A stretch of 64,000 nucleotides of DNA from Paenibacillus silvestris (GCF_009882985.1 NZ_WTUZ01000021.1:171510-235509); one strand, 5' to 3'. Shown: positions 9,414 through 18,205, counted from the first letter of the stretch. The notes: generated from the sequence alone by a model not told the origin. Translations and numbers: made by a program.

Positions 9414-10382
9414 ATGTTAATCAATGGCGTGTTTGAAGGTGGAGGCGTCAAGGGGATAGCGCTCGCCGGCGGTGTCAGTGCAGCGATGAAGCAGGGGCAT
9501 GTGTTCCATCAAGTCGCAGGTACAAGCTCTGGAGCGATTGTAGCGGCTTTACTAGCGGCAGGCTATACCGGAGAAGAGATGAAAGAAATAATCTTCAGGA
9601 CGCCATTCAAAACGTTTATGCAGCGATCACTAATTTTTAATACCAAAATCATCGGGCCGGCAGCGCGGCTGCTGATCAAGAAAGGTCTCTACTCCGGTGA
9701 AGCACTGGAGCAATGGGTGTCGGGCTTGCTTGCTGCCAAGGGCATCCGCAACTTTGGTGATTTGAAGCACAATCAGCTGCGCATTATTGCTTCGGATATT
9801 ACGCAAGGCAAGCTGCTTGTGCTGCCTGAGGATATCGCGCAATATGGCATTGATCCGCGGAAATTTTCCATCGCCAAAGCGGTACGGATGAGCACGAGCA
9901 TCCCTTACTTTTTTGATCCGGTCATGATCCGCCGGCAAATAAAAAGCTCTGCGAAGGCAGCGCCATTCGCAGAGCAGTTTTATTATATCGTGGATGGTGG
10001 GTTGTTAAGCAATTATCCCTTATGGGTGTTCGATCGGGACACTGATCGTGAAGATATCATTCCCGTTATCGGCTTCCAACTCGTTGGTAAAAGTGAAACG
10101 CCCACGCACACAATCAAAGGGCCGATTACGATGCTCGAAGCCTTGTTTGGAACGATGCTCAGTGCGCATGATGAGCGGTACATTGAGATGAAAAACCGTT
10201 TCCGTACGGTTAAAATCCCAACGCTCGGTGTGGGGAACACGCAATTTAATTTATCAAAGGAATTGAGTCTAGCGCTGTATGATTCGGGATATCAAGCTGC
10301 CCAAGACTACTTTAATAAATGGTCCGCCCAAACCTATGAAGAGAATTATCTGAAATACGTGCTGCGCGTTCCGACAAAATGA
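9414..10382 (+). CDS. Patatin-like phospholipase family protein
   Basis: A 322-residue serine acyl hydrolase of the patatin/RssA type. It has the Ser-Asp dyad and oxyanion signature: glycine-rich EGGGVKG (residues 8-14), nucleophile motif GTSSG with Ser38, and DGG in IVDGGLLSNYP. The substrate is unknown; such enzymes cleave acyl esters of lipids. No signal peptide is present, so it should be cytoplasmic or peripheral. ATG 9414 lies seven bases after GGAGGGG and is preferred over the upstream in-frame start at 9387. Confidence 0.88.
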   Translation: MLINGVFEGGGVKGIALAGGVSAAMKQGHVFHQVAGTSSGAIVAALLAAGYTGEEMKEIIFRTPFKTFMQRSLIFNTKIIGPAARLLIKKGLYSGEALEQWVSGLLAAKGIRNFGDLKHNQLRIIASDITQGKLLVLPEDIAQYGIDPRKFSIAKAVRMSTSIPYFFDPVMIRRQIKSSAKAAPFAEQFYYIVDGGLLSNYPLWVFDRDTDREDIIPVIGFQLVGKSETPTHTIKGPITMLEALFGTMLSAHDERYIEMKNRFRTVKIPTLGVGNTQFNLSKELSLALYDSGYQAAQDYFNKWSAQTYEENYLKYVLRVPTK

Positions 10383-10391
10383 CGAGTTTGA

Positions 10392-10649
10392 TTAATGATA
10401 CTTCGGAAAATCATCCGGCTCTGAGTCTTTTGTTCCATTGATTACGCGAAACTTTGCGTTTTTCCTTTTTGGCTTGGATGGACCGCGGCCAATGGAAGGT
10501 TTTTTCCAACGAGATGGCGGAAATTTGTATAGAAGAAATATAAGCCCTAATACGAGAATTGGAATGAAAAAAGATGGCAAATTTACCAACAATCCAATCG
10601 CAATCAAAACACCGATAGCGATCTCGACCGGCGAAAATCTTCTTCTCAT
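10392..10649 (-). CDS. Small membrane protein with basic tail, unknown function
   Basis: 85 residues: a short basic N-terminus (MRRRFSPVE), two adjacent hydrophobic segments (about residues 9-40), and a Lys/Arg/Pro-rich cytoplasmic-type tail. Its start overlaps the end of the yqhQ gene by four bases on the same strand, so the two are probably cotranscribed and translationally coupled. No family was recognised. Confidence 0.75.
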   Translation of the reverse strand: MRRRFSPVEIAIGVLIAIGLLVNLPSFFIPILVLGLIFLLYKFPPSRWKKPSIGRGPSKPKRKNAKFRVINGTKDSEPDDFPKYH

Positions 10650-11587
10650 GCCCGTCCCTCCATTATTCTTTTTTCTGCTTCACGCATCCGGTTAAAAGAA
10701 GCGATGGAAACTTCAACTTGGCTGTCTTCAGGTTCTTTGGTAGTCAGCAGTTGAAGCCATAGTCCCGGGTAACCCAAGTAACGTAGAACCGGTACTTCGC
10801 GAAGCGAGTTCGTGAATCTTAGTACTTCATAAGAAACCCCGATAACAACTGGGAGCAGCACTAAGCGCTGTAAAATACGCTCAACATACCCATCATAGTG
10901 AAGGAATGAGTAGATAACGACGCCGATCAATACGGTAAAAACAATGAAGCTGCTGCCGCAACGGTAGTGCAGCGTATTGAACTTCTGTACATTGCTGACG
11001 GTAAGCTCGACGCCGGCTTCGTAGGCGCTGATTACTTTGTGCTCAGCTCCATGATATTGGAACAGTCTGCGAATCATAGGTGTTAAGGATATGAAGTAAA
11101 TATATCCTACAAGCAAGATGATTTTGATAACACCTTCTATAAGATTATGAAGAATTTGATTGCTAAATACATTCCCAAACAAAAACTGTTCAATGATTGC
11201 AGGGACTAGTGTAAATACAAATTTCCCAAAAAGGAACGATAATACACCCACAACCGCCACACCAAGAATCATTGAAATATTGGAGAAGAAGCCAGGCTTC
11301 TCATCTTTGGCCGCGGACTTGTTCTCACCTTCTTGTTCAGCGAAGGATTCTGCTGAGAAATTAAGATGCTGAGCACCTTTGGCGCTGGATTCTATAATGC
11401 CGACAATCCCTCGGACTAACGGGATTTTCTTGAGCGTTTGTACCCAAGGGATATCTTTCCTAGGGACCTCTAAGAAATCAAGTGAGCCATCTTTCTTGCG
11501 CACGGCGGTTACATGCACATTTCTTCCTGCGAACATGACGCCCTCAATGACGGCTTGTCCTCCGTAAATACTGTTTTGTTCTGCCAT
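10646..11587 (-). CDS. yqhQ: DUF1385 membrane protein YqhQ
   Basis: A 313-residue DUF1385 protein. The N-terminal family signature IYGGQAVIEGVMFAGR is followed by about four hydrophobic segments and the conserved motif YHGAEHKVISAYEAG, with RCGSSF after it. The biochemical role is unknown. In B. subtilis yqhQ sits next to yqhR, and the same pairing is kept here, divergently transcribed. ATG 11587 was chosen because AAGGTGG lies five bases upstream; GTG 11596 would bury this site. Confidence 0.9.
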   Translation of the reverse strand: MAEQNSIYGGQAVIEGVMFAGRNVHVTAVRKKDGSLDFLEVPRKDIPWVQTLKKIPLVRGIVGIIESSAKGAQHLNFSAESFAEQEGENKSAAKDEKPGFFSNISMILGVAVVGVLSFLFGKFVFTLVPAIIEQFLFGNVFSNQILHNLIEGVIKIILLVGYIYFISLTPMIRRLFQYHGAEHKVISAYEAGVELTVSNVQKFNTLHYRCGSSFIVFTVLIGVVIYSFLHYDGYVERILQRLVLLPVVIGVSYEVLRFTNSLREVPVLRYLGYPGLWLQLLTTKEPEDSQVEVSIASFNRMREAEKRIMEGRA

Positions 11588-11739
11588 GAGATCCACCTTC
11601 TTATCCTTCTCGAATTCGGTTTTTCGTACTTTCCTATTGTAACGGATTCAGGGTTTGAATGCTACCGATAACGGTAGAACATACTATTCTTACCTGTGAA
11701 TGGCGTGCAATATCTGTAGAGAAAGGAAGATAAAGAGAG

Positions 11740-12228
11740 ATGAGTGAGAAAAATATGGGGGAAATGAAAACAAATCGTTGGCTTTTCGTCATCTATATTG
11801 GCTTTTTTGCTGGATTCATTTGGGGAGCCATGAAAATAATTGAACACTATTTTAAATTTAGCAATATCGTGGTGGGTTTTCTTGTTGAGCCTTTTTTCAA
11901 GCATGATTTTCTTTTGACCTGGCAGGGAGTGCTCATTGGGTGGGGCTTTTTCACGGTATTTTCCATTATCGCAGCCTTCATCTATATGGTCACCATGTGG
12001 AAACTGCAATCTGCTTGGTGGGGAATAGGGTACGGTGCACTCTGGTGGGCGGCGATTTATTTATTGATCGGGCCACTGGCGGGGATGACATACTGGATTA
12101 CGGATCTGGACCTGAATACCATTCTGACTGATCTATGTTTATTCCTGGTGTGGGGAATGTTTATTGGCTATTCAATCGCGATCGAATACACAGATACAAG
12201 AACAAGACAACCTATACACAAGACATGA
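11740..12228 (+). CDS. yqhR: YqhR family membrane protein
   Basis: A 162-residue protein with four hydrophobic segments and Trp-rich loops (SAWWGIGYGALWWA), matching the YqhR family by size, composition and position beside yqhQ and aroQ. Function unknown. Confidence 0.85.
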   Translation: MSEKNMGEMKTNRWLFVIYIGFFAGFIWGAMKIIEHYFKFSNIVVGFLVEPFFKHDFLLTWQGVLIGWGFFTVFSIIAAFIYMVTMWKLQSAWWGIGYGALWWAAIYLLIGPLAGMTYWITDLDLNTILTDLCLFLVWGMFIGYSIAIEYTDTRTRQPIHKT

Positions 12229-12307
12229 AAGTTATGGTAAAATATCAAAGGTTAAATAGGCGATAAAGTCTGTCTGTCGACTGAAAAATGCTGGGGAGTG
12301 ATTCCTG

Positions 12308-12742
12308 TTGAAAAAGGTTCTTGTTATTAACGGGCCCAACCTGAATATGCTGGGCATACGTGAACCTGGCGTGTACGGAACGGTGTCTCTATCCGTCATT
12401 ATTCAAGGCTTGACTGAATTAGCCGAAGTTCTTTCGGTTGAGATTGAGAGCTTCCAATCGAATCATGAAGGCCATATTATTGATAAAATTCATGAAGCCT
12501 TTGGCACGAAGGATGGTATTCTTATTAATCCAGGCGCATTTACGCACTATAGCTACGCCATTCGCGATGCGCTGTCTTCCGTTCAATTACCTACCGTTGA
12601 AGTTCATCTATCGAACATTCATAAGCGCGAGGAGTTTCGTCATCACTCCGTCACCGCACCAGTGGTTATCGGTCAGATTAGTGGATTCGGTGTGCAGAGC
12701 TATGAGCTAGGCTTAAGAGCACTACTAACCCATATGCAATAA
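12308..12742 (+). CDS. aroQ: Type II 3-dehydroquinate dehydratase
   Basis: A 144-residue enzyme of the shikimate pathway that removes water from 3-dehydroquinate by trans elimination. Signatures: [14 protein letters not shown] at the N-terminus with the catalytic tyrosine region (GVYG), [10 protein letters not shown] in the middle, and [17 protein letters not shown] with the catalytic histidine. It begins at TTG after GGGGAG. papA follows 23 bases later. Confidence 0.96.
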   Translation: MKKVLVINGPNLNMLGIREPGVYGTVSLSVIIQGLTELAEVLSVEIESFQSNHEGHIIDKIHEAFGTKDGILINPGAFTHYSYAIRDALSSVQLPTVEVHLSNIHKREEFRHHSVTAPVVIGQISGFGVQSYELGLRALLTHMQ

Positions 12743-12765
12743 AAGAAGAAGGAATGGTGATTTCG

Positions 12766-13839
12766 ATGCAGGAGAAACGTATTGAACGTCTTCGCAAGGT
12801 TATGCAAGAGCAAAATTTACCGGCTGTACTCATCACGAACGCATATAACCGTACATATGTATCTGGATTCACCGGTTCTTCCGGCTATGTTCTTATAACG
12901 CTAGACCGTGCAATTCTTTTGACAGATTTTCGTTATATGACGCAAGCGCCTCAGCAAGCGAAGCTTTTTGAAGTCGTTGAGCATAAGGCTAAAGTAATGG
13001 ACGCTGTCAAAGAACTTTTGAATCAACAAGGAATTGCACAGCTTGGCTTCGAACAAGGGGATGTGTCCTATGGTGACTTCTTAAGTTATCAAGAAGCATT
13101 ACCGGGCATCCAGCTATTGCCGACTGCGAAGCTCGTCGAGGGCATCCGCATGGTCAAAGACGATGCGGAATTGCAAGTCATGCAGGAAGCTGCAGATCTG
13201 GCTGACCAAACTTTTTCGCACATTTTGTCCTATATCAAGCCAGGCGTGAAGGAACTCGATATTGCGCTTGAAATTGAAATGTTTATCCGAAAAAATGGCG
13301 GCACCTCGACTTCGTTTGAAACGATCGTGGCTTCCGGCGAACGCTCCGCTCTGCCTCATGGCAAAGCAAGTGATCGCGTGCTCCAAATAAACGAATTTGT
13401 CAAATTAGATTTTGGAGCGTATTATAAAGGGTATTGCTCTGACATCACAAGAACGGTTATGCTAGGAAAGCCCACAGACAAGCATAAAGAAATCTATGAT
13501 ATTGTTCTGGAAGCTCAACTCACTTGTTTAGCCAATCTCAAACCTGGTATTGCAGGCAGAGAAGGCGACGCATTTGCACGAGATGTTATCGTGAAGCATG
13601 GCTATGGCGATTATTTCGGTCACGGTACCGGACATGGTTTAGGCATGGAGGTTCATGAATCTCCGCGCTTGTCGAAAACCGAGGATACAATTTTAACTCC
13701 TGGTATGGTGGTTACGGTGGAACCTGGCATTTATCTCCCTGGTTTTGGGGGAGTTCGAATTGAAGATGACGCAGTAATTACTGACACCGGCATTAAAATA
13801 CTTACAAGTTCTACAAAAGATTTTCTTATTATTGACTAG
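12766..13839 (+). CDS. papA: Xaa-Pro peptidase (M24 family)
   Basis: A 357-residue aminopeptidase P-type enzyme that releases the N-terminal residue before proline. A creatinase-like N-domain is followed by the pita-bread fold with the two-metal site: Asp residues in LDFGAYYKGYCSDITRTV, His in GHGTGHGLGMEVHE, and Glu in TVEPGIYLPG and RIEDD. ATG 12766 is preferred, five bases after GGTGA; ATG 12754 would lie directly on the ribosome site. In B. subtilis the equivalent gene yqhT also precedes efp. Confidence 0.92.
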   Translation: MQEKRIERLRKVMQEQNLPAVLITNAYNRTYVSGFTGSSGYVLITLDRAILLTDFRYMTQAPQQAKLFEVVEHKAKVMDAVKELLNQQGIAQLGFEQGDVSYGDFLSYQEALPGIQLLPTAKLVEGIRMVKDDAELQVMQEAADLADQTFSHILSYIKPGVKELDIALEIEMFIRKNGGTSTSFETIVASGERSALPHGKASDRVLQINEFVKLDFGAYYKGYCSDITRTVMLGKPTDKHKEIYDIVLEAQLTCLANLKPGIAGREGDAFARDVIVKHGYGDYFGHGTGHGLGMEVHESPRLSKTEDTILTPGMVVTVEPGIYLPGFGGVRIEDDAVITDTGIKILTSSTKDFLIID

Positions 13840-13854
13840 CGGAGGGATTCACAA

Positions 13855-14412
13855 GTGATATCAGTAAATGATTTCAAAACAGGACTTACCATTGAAGTAG
13901 AACATGATATTTTTACAGTTCTAGATTTCCAACACGTTAAACCAGGTAAAGGCGCTGCATTCGTGCGCTCCAAGCTGAAAAACCTGCGCAACGGCAACAC
14001 CGTTGAGCGTACGTTCCGTGCAGGTGAGAACGTGGGTCGTGCACATATCGAAAACCGTGAAATGCAGTACCTGTATGCTAGCGGCGACGAGTTCACGTTC
14101 ATGGATACAGAAACGTATGATCAGTTCAGCCTTTCCCGTGAGCAATTGAAATGGGAATTGAACTTCCTTCTAGAGAACATGAACATCAAAATTTTGAGCT
14201 ACCAAGGTGAAATTCTAGGGATCAATCTGCCGAAAAGCGTTGATTTGAAAGTTGTAGAAACAGAGCCGGGCGTTAAAGGCAACACAGCTCAAGGCGCGCT
14301 TAAAGGTGCTAAAGTGGAAACAGGACTTGTTGTTCAAGTTCCACTATTTATCAACGAAGGCGACGTGCTTACCGTTGATACGGAAGATGGCCGTTATATC
14401 TCCCGTGCCTAG
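13855..14412 (+). CDS. efp: Elongation factor P
   Basis: A 185-residue, three-domain translation factor that helps ribosomes stalled at polyproline. Lys32, at the tip of the loop [10 protein letters not shown], matches the residue modified with 5-aminopentanol in B. subtilis. No epmA/epmB-like modification genes are in the window. The GTG start follows GGAGGG. It lies 15 bases after papA. Confidence 0.97.
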   Translation: MISVNDFKTGLTIEVEHDIFTVLDFQHVKPGKGAAFVRSKLKNLRNGNTVERTFRAGENVGRAHIENREMQYLYASGDEFTFMDTETYDQFSLSREQLKWELNFLLENMNIKILSYQGEILGINLPKSVDLKVVETEPGVKGNTAQGALKGAKVETGLVVQVPLFINEGDVLTVDTEDGRYISRA

Positions 14413-14429
14413 TTTCAACTAGGGCAAGC

Positions 14430-14461
14430 CTCTCTGACTTTGACAAGTCAGAGAGTTTTTT
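14430..14461 (+). terminator. Intrinsic terminator after efp
   Basis: An 11-bp perfect stem, CTCTCTGACTT (14430-14440) with AAGTCAGAGAG (14445-14455), a TGAC loop and seven T. Confidence 0.95.
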
Positions 14462-14464
14462 TGT

Positions 14465-14490
14465 TTTGTGTGTGCAATTTTTCACACAAA
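14465..14490. repeat. Perfect inverted repeat overlapping the lysC promoter
   Basis: TTTGTGTG (14465-14472) and CACACAAA (14483-14490) are exact reverse complements with a ten-base spacer. The right arm overlaps the candidate -35 of lysC. It could be an operator or a second hairpin behind the efp terminator. Confidence 0.6.
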
Positions 14491-14510
14491 ACCACATTTT
14501 ATGCTATAAT
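14481..14510 (+). promoter_or_regulatory. Sigma-A promoter of lysC
   Basis: TTCACA (14481-14486), 18 bases, then TATAAT (14505-14510) with an extended TGC before it. The leader is only about 40 bases, too short for a lysine riboswitch. Confidence 0.7.
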
Positions 14511-14553
14511 ATTGAATTGTTATGCACTAGTATGCGTTAGGAGTGGGTCAGCT

Positions 14554-15810
14554 TTGTCTCTAATAGTGATGAAATTTGGCGGTAGCTCTGTCGGTGATGC
14601 GGAGCGAATGAAACGTGTTGCAAAAAGAATCGTTGAGCGAAAGCAAGCAGGTCACAGCTGCGTTGTTGTCGTATCTGCGATGGGAGATACAACGGACGAA
14701 CTTATCGACCTGTCTAAGCAAATTTACGATGGAGCCCCACCGGCTCGTGAAATGGATATGCTCTTAACGACAGGAGAGCAGGTTTCTGTAGCCCTCTTAT
14801 CGATGGCGATACATAGTTTAGGGGAACAAGCGGTGTCTTACACCGGTTGGCAGAGCGGTATTTTCACGGAAGATGTTCATGGAAAAGCAAGAATTACTGA
14901 TATTCAACCTGTGCGTGTTCTGAATGCGCTAGAACAAGGCAACGTCGTAATTGTAGCTGGTTTCCAAGGGATGAGCGAAGCCGGAGAAATTACAACGCTT
15001 GGCCGCGGCGGTTCTGATACGACGGCTGTTGCTCTTGCTGCTGCAATCAAAGCAGATCTTTGTGAGATTTATACCGACGTAGATGGTATTTACTCAACAG
15101 ATCCGCGCATTGTGAAAGTAGCGAGAAAGCTGAGTGAAATTTCCTACGATGAGATGCTGGAGCTTGCTAATCTGGGGGCTGCGGTTCTTCATCCAAGAGC
15201 AGTGGAATATGCCAAAAATTATAACGTTACCTTGGTGGTGCGTTCCAGTTTTACTAACAATGAAGGTACCAACGTGAAGGAGGAAGCAGTGATGGAGCAA
15301 GGAATCGTTGTCCGTGGCATCGCCTATGACAAGAATGTGGCAAGAGTTAGTATTCTAGGTGTACCTGAGAAACCGGGTCAGCTGGCAAAAGTATTCATGG
15401 CGCTTGCCGAGGTTCAAGTCGATGTAGATATCATTGTACAAAGCGGTGTTCTCCATGGATCAGCGGATTTCTCTTTCACAACAACGCTTGCTGACCGAGA
15501 AAAAGCCTTGGATGCGATTGATTCCATCCGCGGTGAAATCGGCTTCCGTGAAGTCACTTTCGAAGTGAACATGGTGAAAGTGTCCATCGTTGGCGCTGGT
15601 ATGGTTAGCACGCCTGGGGTTGCAGCTACGATGTTTAAAGTGATTTCTGACTTAGGCATCTCCATCTCTCTGGTTAGCACGTCAGAAATTAAAGTGTCTT
15701 GCGTTATCGAGAACACGAACTTGACAGAAGTCATCCAATCGTTGCATACAGCTTATGGCTTGGACACAACTGAGCAAGCATTCGTTGGCGGACCTCAAGA
15801 TCGTAGATAA
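14554..15810 (+). CDS. lysC: Aspartate kinase (aspartokinase II type, alpha subunit)
   Basis: A 418-residue enzyme that phosphorylates aspartate at the entry to lysine, threonine, methionine and diaminopimelate synthesis. The kinase domain begins with VMKFGGSSVGD and includes TLGRGGSDTTAVALA; two ACT regulatory domains fill the C-terminal third. The TTG at 14554 (ten bases after AGGAG) was chosen; the upstream in-frame ATG lies inside the efp terminator. An internal ATG at 15292 with its own strong ribosome site probably gives a separate beta subunit. Convergent with the DUF441 gene, eight bases apart, with no terminator between. Confidence 0.95.
   Translation: MSLIVMKFGGSSVGDAERMKRVAKRIVERKQAGHSCVVVVSAMGDTTDELIDLSKQIYDGAPPAREMDMLLTTGEQVSVALLSMAIHSLGEQAVSYTGWQSGIFTEDVHGKARITDIQPVRVLNALEQGNVVIVAGFQGMSEAGEITTLGRGGSDTTAVALAAAIKADLCEIYTDVDGIYSTDPRIVKVARKLSEISYDEMLELANLGAAVLHPRAVEYAKNYNVTLVVRSSFTNNEGTNVKEEAVMEQGIVVRGIAYDKNVARVSILGVPEKPGQLAKVFMALAEVQVDVDIIVQSGVLHGSADFSFTTTLADREKALDAIDSIRGEIGFREVTFEVNMVKVSIVGAGMVSTPGVAATMFKVISDLGISISLVSTSEIKVSCVIENTNLTEVIQSLHTAYGLDTTEQAFVGGPQDRR
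15277..15294 (+). promoter_or_regulatory. Internal ribosome binding site and start for the LysC beta subunit
   Basis: AAGGAGG (15277-15283) is followed after eight bases by an in-frame ATG (15292). Translation from here would give a 172-residue protein made of the ACT domains. B. subtilis aspartokinase II is known to make its beta subunit from such an in-phase internal start. Confidence 0.75.
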
Positions 15811-15818
15811 TGTAAGGC

Positions 15819-16283
15819 TTAACTGAATTTATCGGATATAAAATAAGCAACTTTTAATAAAAAAGCTGTAATTCCGGCTGCCATTAAAGGGCCTACCGGA
15901 ATTCCACGCAAAAAGATAATGCCAAAAATGGAACCAATGACAAGACCCACAATTAATTGTGGGTCTATTTTCAATAGCTCCAACCCTTTTCCGTTCATAT
16001 ACGTTGCAAGCGCTCCGCCTAGAAGCGCAATAATTCCCGGCCAAGAGGTAAATACCGACAAGATGTCTTTCACAGTGATGCGTTCGCTGGCGAATGGCAC
16101 AAGGACCCCAATTGTCAGAAAGAGCAGCCCAAGTTCCAAGCCTCTTCGTTCCATGGCCGGAAAGTATCGCATTAATCCGACTAACTTCAAGGCAAGCAGC
16201 ATGCAAGAAGCGGTTGTAATAATTGGAGAACGGCCAATGAGTCCAATAACAATGAGTGTAACTAAGATTATATTGCCATTCAT
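15819..16283 (-). CDS. DUF441 family membrane protein
   Basis: A 154-residue protein with four to five hydrophobic segments and the family's [19 protein letters not shown] and [20 protein letters not shown] stretches. The function of DUF441 (YtwI in B. subtilis) is unknown. ATG 16283 lies eight bases after GAGGGG; TTG 16289 is a poorer choice. It lies downstream of comA-comB on the same strand, and its ribosome site is inside a hairpin. Confidence 0.88.
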   Translation of the reverse strand: MNGNIILVTLIVIGLIGRSPIITTASCMLLALKLVGLMRYFPAMERRGLELGLLFLTIGVLVPFASERITVKDILSVFTSWPGIIALLGGALATYMNGKGLELLKIDPQLIVGLVIGSIFGIIFLRGIPVGPLMAAGITAFLLKVAYFISDKFS

Positions 16284-16291
16284 AATCAAAA

Positions 16292-16333
16292 CCCCTCACC
16301 CTCATAACTTTCCATCTTAGTTTATGAGAGGGG
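16292..16333 (-). terminator. Hairpin between comB and the DUF441 gene (terminator or ribosome-site lock)
   Basis: On the minus strand CCCCTC and TCATAA pair with TTATGA and GAGGGG, leaving a four-base bulge, followed by TTTTG. The GAGGGG strand is the ribosome binding site of the DUF441 gene, so the hairpin could terminate comB transcripts, mask translation, or both. Confidence 0.65.
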
Positions 16334-16340
16334 CTTGTAT

Positions 16341-17084
16341 TTAGAACGCAGGACGTCTTGAACTGCGCTGCAGCAGCACCATTTGATCACGTTCAAGGAT
16401 GGGAACTTGCTCTGTGATATTTGTTTTGGCGCAGGCTTCGATATCTGCCAGGAATCCGGACTTGCACATCTTTTTTCCATTACTGGAGGACAGCAGTGTA
16501 TCGTATAACGTATGTTGGGCTTGTAAATAGCATCCGCGCATAGCTAAACCGAAATCATTGGTTGCTACCTGTTTCTCGCCTAGAGCTAAGACTAGTTCCT
16601 CCAGAATATGCCCGGCACAAAGGCCATCCTCTAAGGAGAAGACGTCTTGTGTCCCTGCGCATAGAATGACGGTGTCTCTTTTGAAGGCAATCGCGGCCGC
16701 TGCGCAAGCTTTGCTATTTAAGAAAGAGCCCGCTAACACTTGATCTGCTTTTAACGCTTTTTGAATGCCTCTAGTGCCGTTCGTTGTCGTTAGAATCACG
16801 CGTTTGCCTTGTACAGCTTCCTTGGTATATTCCAATGGTGAATTACCGAAATCGAAACCGGGGATTTTCTTGCAAAATCGTTCCCCTCCAAGCAGATCAC
16901 CCTCTTGTTGCAGTTCTTTGGCTCTCAGTACGGTATCCACTGGAACAATGGCTTTGCAACCGTTAATCAATGCGGTGATGATCGTGCTAGTTGCACGGAT
17001 AACATCAACGACTATGACGGTTTTATGAAGAAAATCGTCACTTCTTGCTTCGCCGATGTTGGCGACAACCTCGATATGCATCAT
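16341..17084 (-). CDS. comB: 2-phosphosulfolactate phosphatase
   Basis: A 247-residue ComB-family enzyme that dephosphorylates (R)-2-phospho-3-sulfolactate to sulfolactate. Family stretches include VVDVIRATSTIITAL near residue 25, FDFGNSPLEYT, and TTTNGTRGI. It follows comA with no gap. In bacilli the matching yitC-yitD pair serves the high sulfolactate content of spores, so a sporulation role is likely. Confidence 0.93.
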   Translation of the reverse strand: MMHIEVVANIGEARSDDFLHKTVIVVDVIRATSTIITALINGCKAIVPVDTVLRAKELQQEGDLLGGERFCKKIPGFDFGNSPLEYTKEAVQGKRVILTTTNGTRGIQKALKADQVLAGSFLNSKACAAAAIAFKRDTVILCAGTQDVFSLEDGLCAGHILEELVLALGEKQVATNDFGLAMRGCYLQAQHTLYDTLLSSSNGKKMCKSGFLADIEACAKTNITEQVPILERDQMVLLQRSSRRPAF

Positions 17085-17888
17085 TTATTCCTTTCTGGTA
17101 CCTAAGGACAACGTATCGGAACGCAGTCCTCTGCGCAATGCTTCCAAAGCAATAAGCTCATCCGGTGAGATATTGCCCAAATGGATATCAGATCCAAGCA
17201 TGCTAATCAAATGCACCTGTTGACTTTTGAGCGGCGCTTCCCATAGAAGCTGCTGCCCGGGAACGGCGGAGAGCACTTGCCCTACTTCCTCATCCTTACA
17301 TTTCCCCTGTGAATCAAAAATCCCAACACCCATGCCTGATTCACGAGCTTCAATGGTTACTAGTGAAGCTCCGAATTCTGTGTCTAACATCACGGTTTCA
17401 ATCAATTCCTCTAATTCGATGGCAGAACCCCAGCCCTTTTTACCATATTCCGTTATGACCTCTAATCCTTCGTCTAGCCCGCGCGCTATCAACTCATTTC
17501 TGAGCTTACGGTCAAAATCAATGGTTCCATTGGATATTTCAACTCCGTTAAATCCGAGCGCAGCAACCATATTGAAATAGGAATTCACAGCGTTCTGTGT
17601 GATAGCAACTTCGAGAAAAGTTCCTCCTGGATAGATGCAAATTCCATACTCCTTGGCAGCGTTAATTTTGCTTTTCAGCACGTGCTGTGGATACAGAGGA
17701 GATGTGCCGAAGCCGAGTTTGATCATATCCAAATGATTGCTGCCAATGGCAAGCAAATCTTCAAATGCATGTGGCCCTAAGCCTTTATCCATTACCATTG
17801 TCTTACCCAGCGTTCTGGGTTTGGCCTGCCTTTGTCCTGTGGGGTCGGCCAGAACGGGATTCCAGTTCAAATAAGAGGTAACTTCCAT
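17085..17888 (-). CDS. comA: Phosphosulfolactate synthase
   Basis: A 267-residue TIM-barrel enzyme of the ComA family that adds sulfite to phosphoenolpyruvate to give (R)-2-phospho-3-sulfolactate. Visible motifs: MVMDKGLGPHAFEDLL, IKLGFGTSPLYP, YPGGTFLEVA and VEISNGTIDF. The ribosome site GAGGAGA precedes the ATG. It is the first gene of a comA-comB(-DUF441) unit and is divergent from yqhV, with the large inverted repeat in between. Confidence 0.93.
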   Translation of the reverse strand: MEVTSYLNWNPVLADPTGQRQAKPRTLGKTMVMDKGLGPHAFEDLLAIGSNHLDMIKLGFGTSPLYPQHVLKSKINAAKEYGICIYPGGTFLEVAITQNAVNSYFNMVAALGFNGVEISNGTIDFDRKLRNELIARGLDEGLEVITEYGKKGWGSAIELEELIETVMLDTEFGASLVTIEARESGMGVGIFDSQGKCKDEEVGQVLSAVPGQQLLWEAPLKSQQVHLISMLGSDIHLGNISPDELIALEALRRGLRSDTLSLGTRKE

Positions 17889-18012
17889 CGGTATTTCTCC
17901 TCACTGTCCTTCGAAGGTTCAATTATGTGTACAGCATATGCATCTGGGCAAATGGTGGTGCCCACTATGCCTAAAATCAGACGAGCCCGCATAAGGTAGG
18001 GTAAAAAGAGTG

Positions 18013-18205
18013 AGCTGCCGTTGAACCTTGGGCTAGATGAGTTACGCTAGAGTGCTCCGCAATTTTATAAAAACCTCCAGGCTCCATTGCAAATCTGTTC
18101 CTGCTTGAACTTATTTTGATGGTGGAAACAGATTTGCAAAAGTCGCTCTTCCGGCTTTTTATAAAATTGCTTCGCCGAGTTACTTTGCCAAGGTTCAAAA
18201 GAGCT
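18013..18205. repeat. ~190-bp imperfect inverted repeat (MITE-like element)
   Basis: Three blocks on the left recur as reverse complements, in mirrored order, on the right: TTGAACCTTGG (18021-18031 with 18188-18198), GCAATTTTATAAAAA (18059-18073 with 18156-18170) and TTGCAAATCTGTT (18087-18099 with 18127-18139). AGCT tetranucleotides flank both ends. The 27-base centre is unpaired. The 347-base comA-yqhV gap contains nothing else evident. The structure fits a miniature inverted-repeat element or a very long RNA hairpin. Confidence 0.85.

Noticed and set aside
14440-14553. N-terminal extension of lysC
   Set aside because: The extension begins in the efp terminator and spans the lysC promoter; TTG 14554 fits the family start.
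14490-14553. Lysine riboswitch upstream of lysC
   Set aside because: The leader between promoter and start is only about 40 bases and lacks the lysine riboswitch core.
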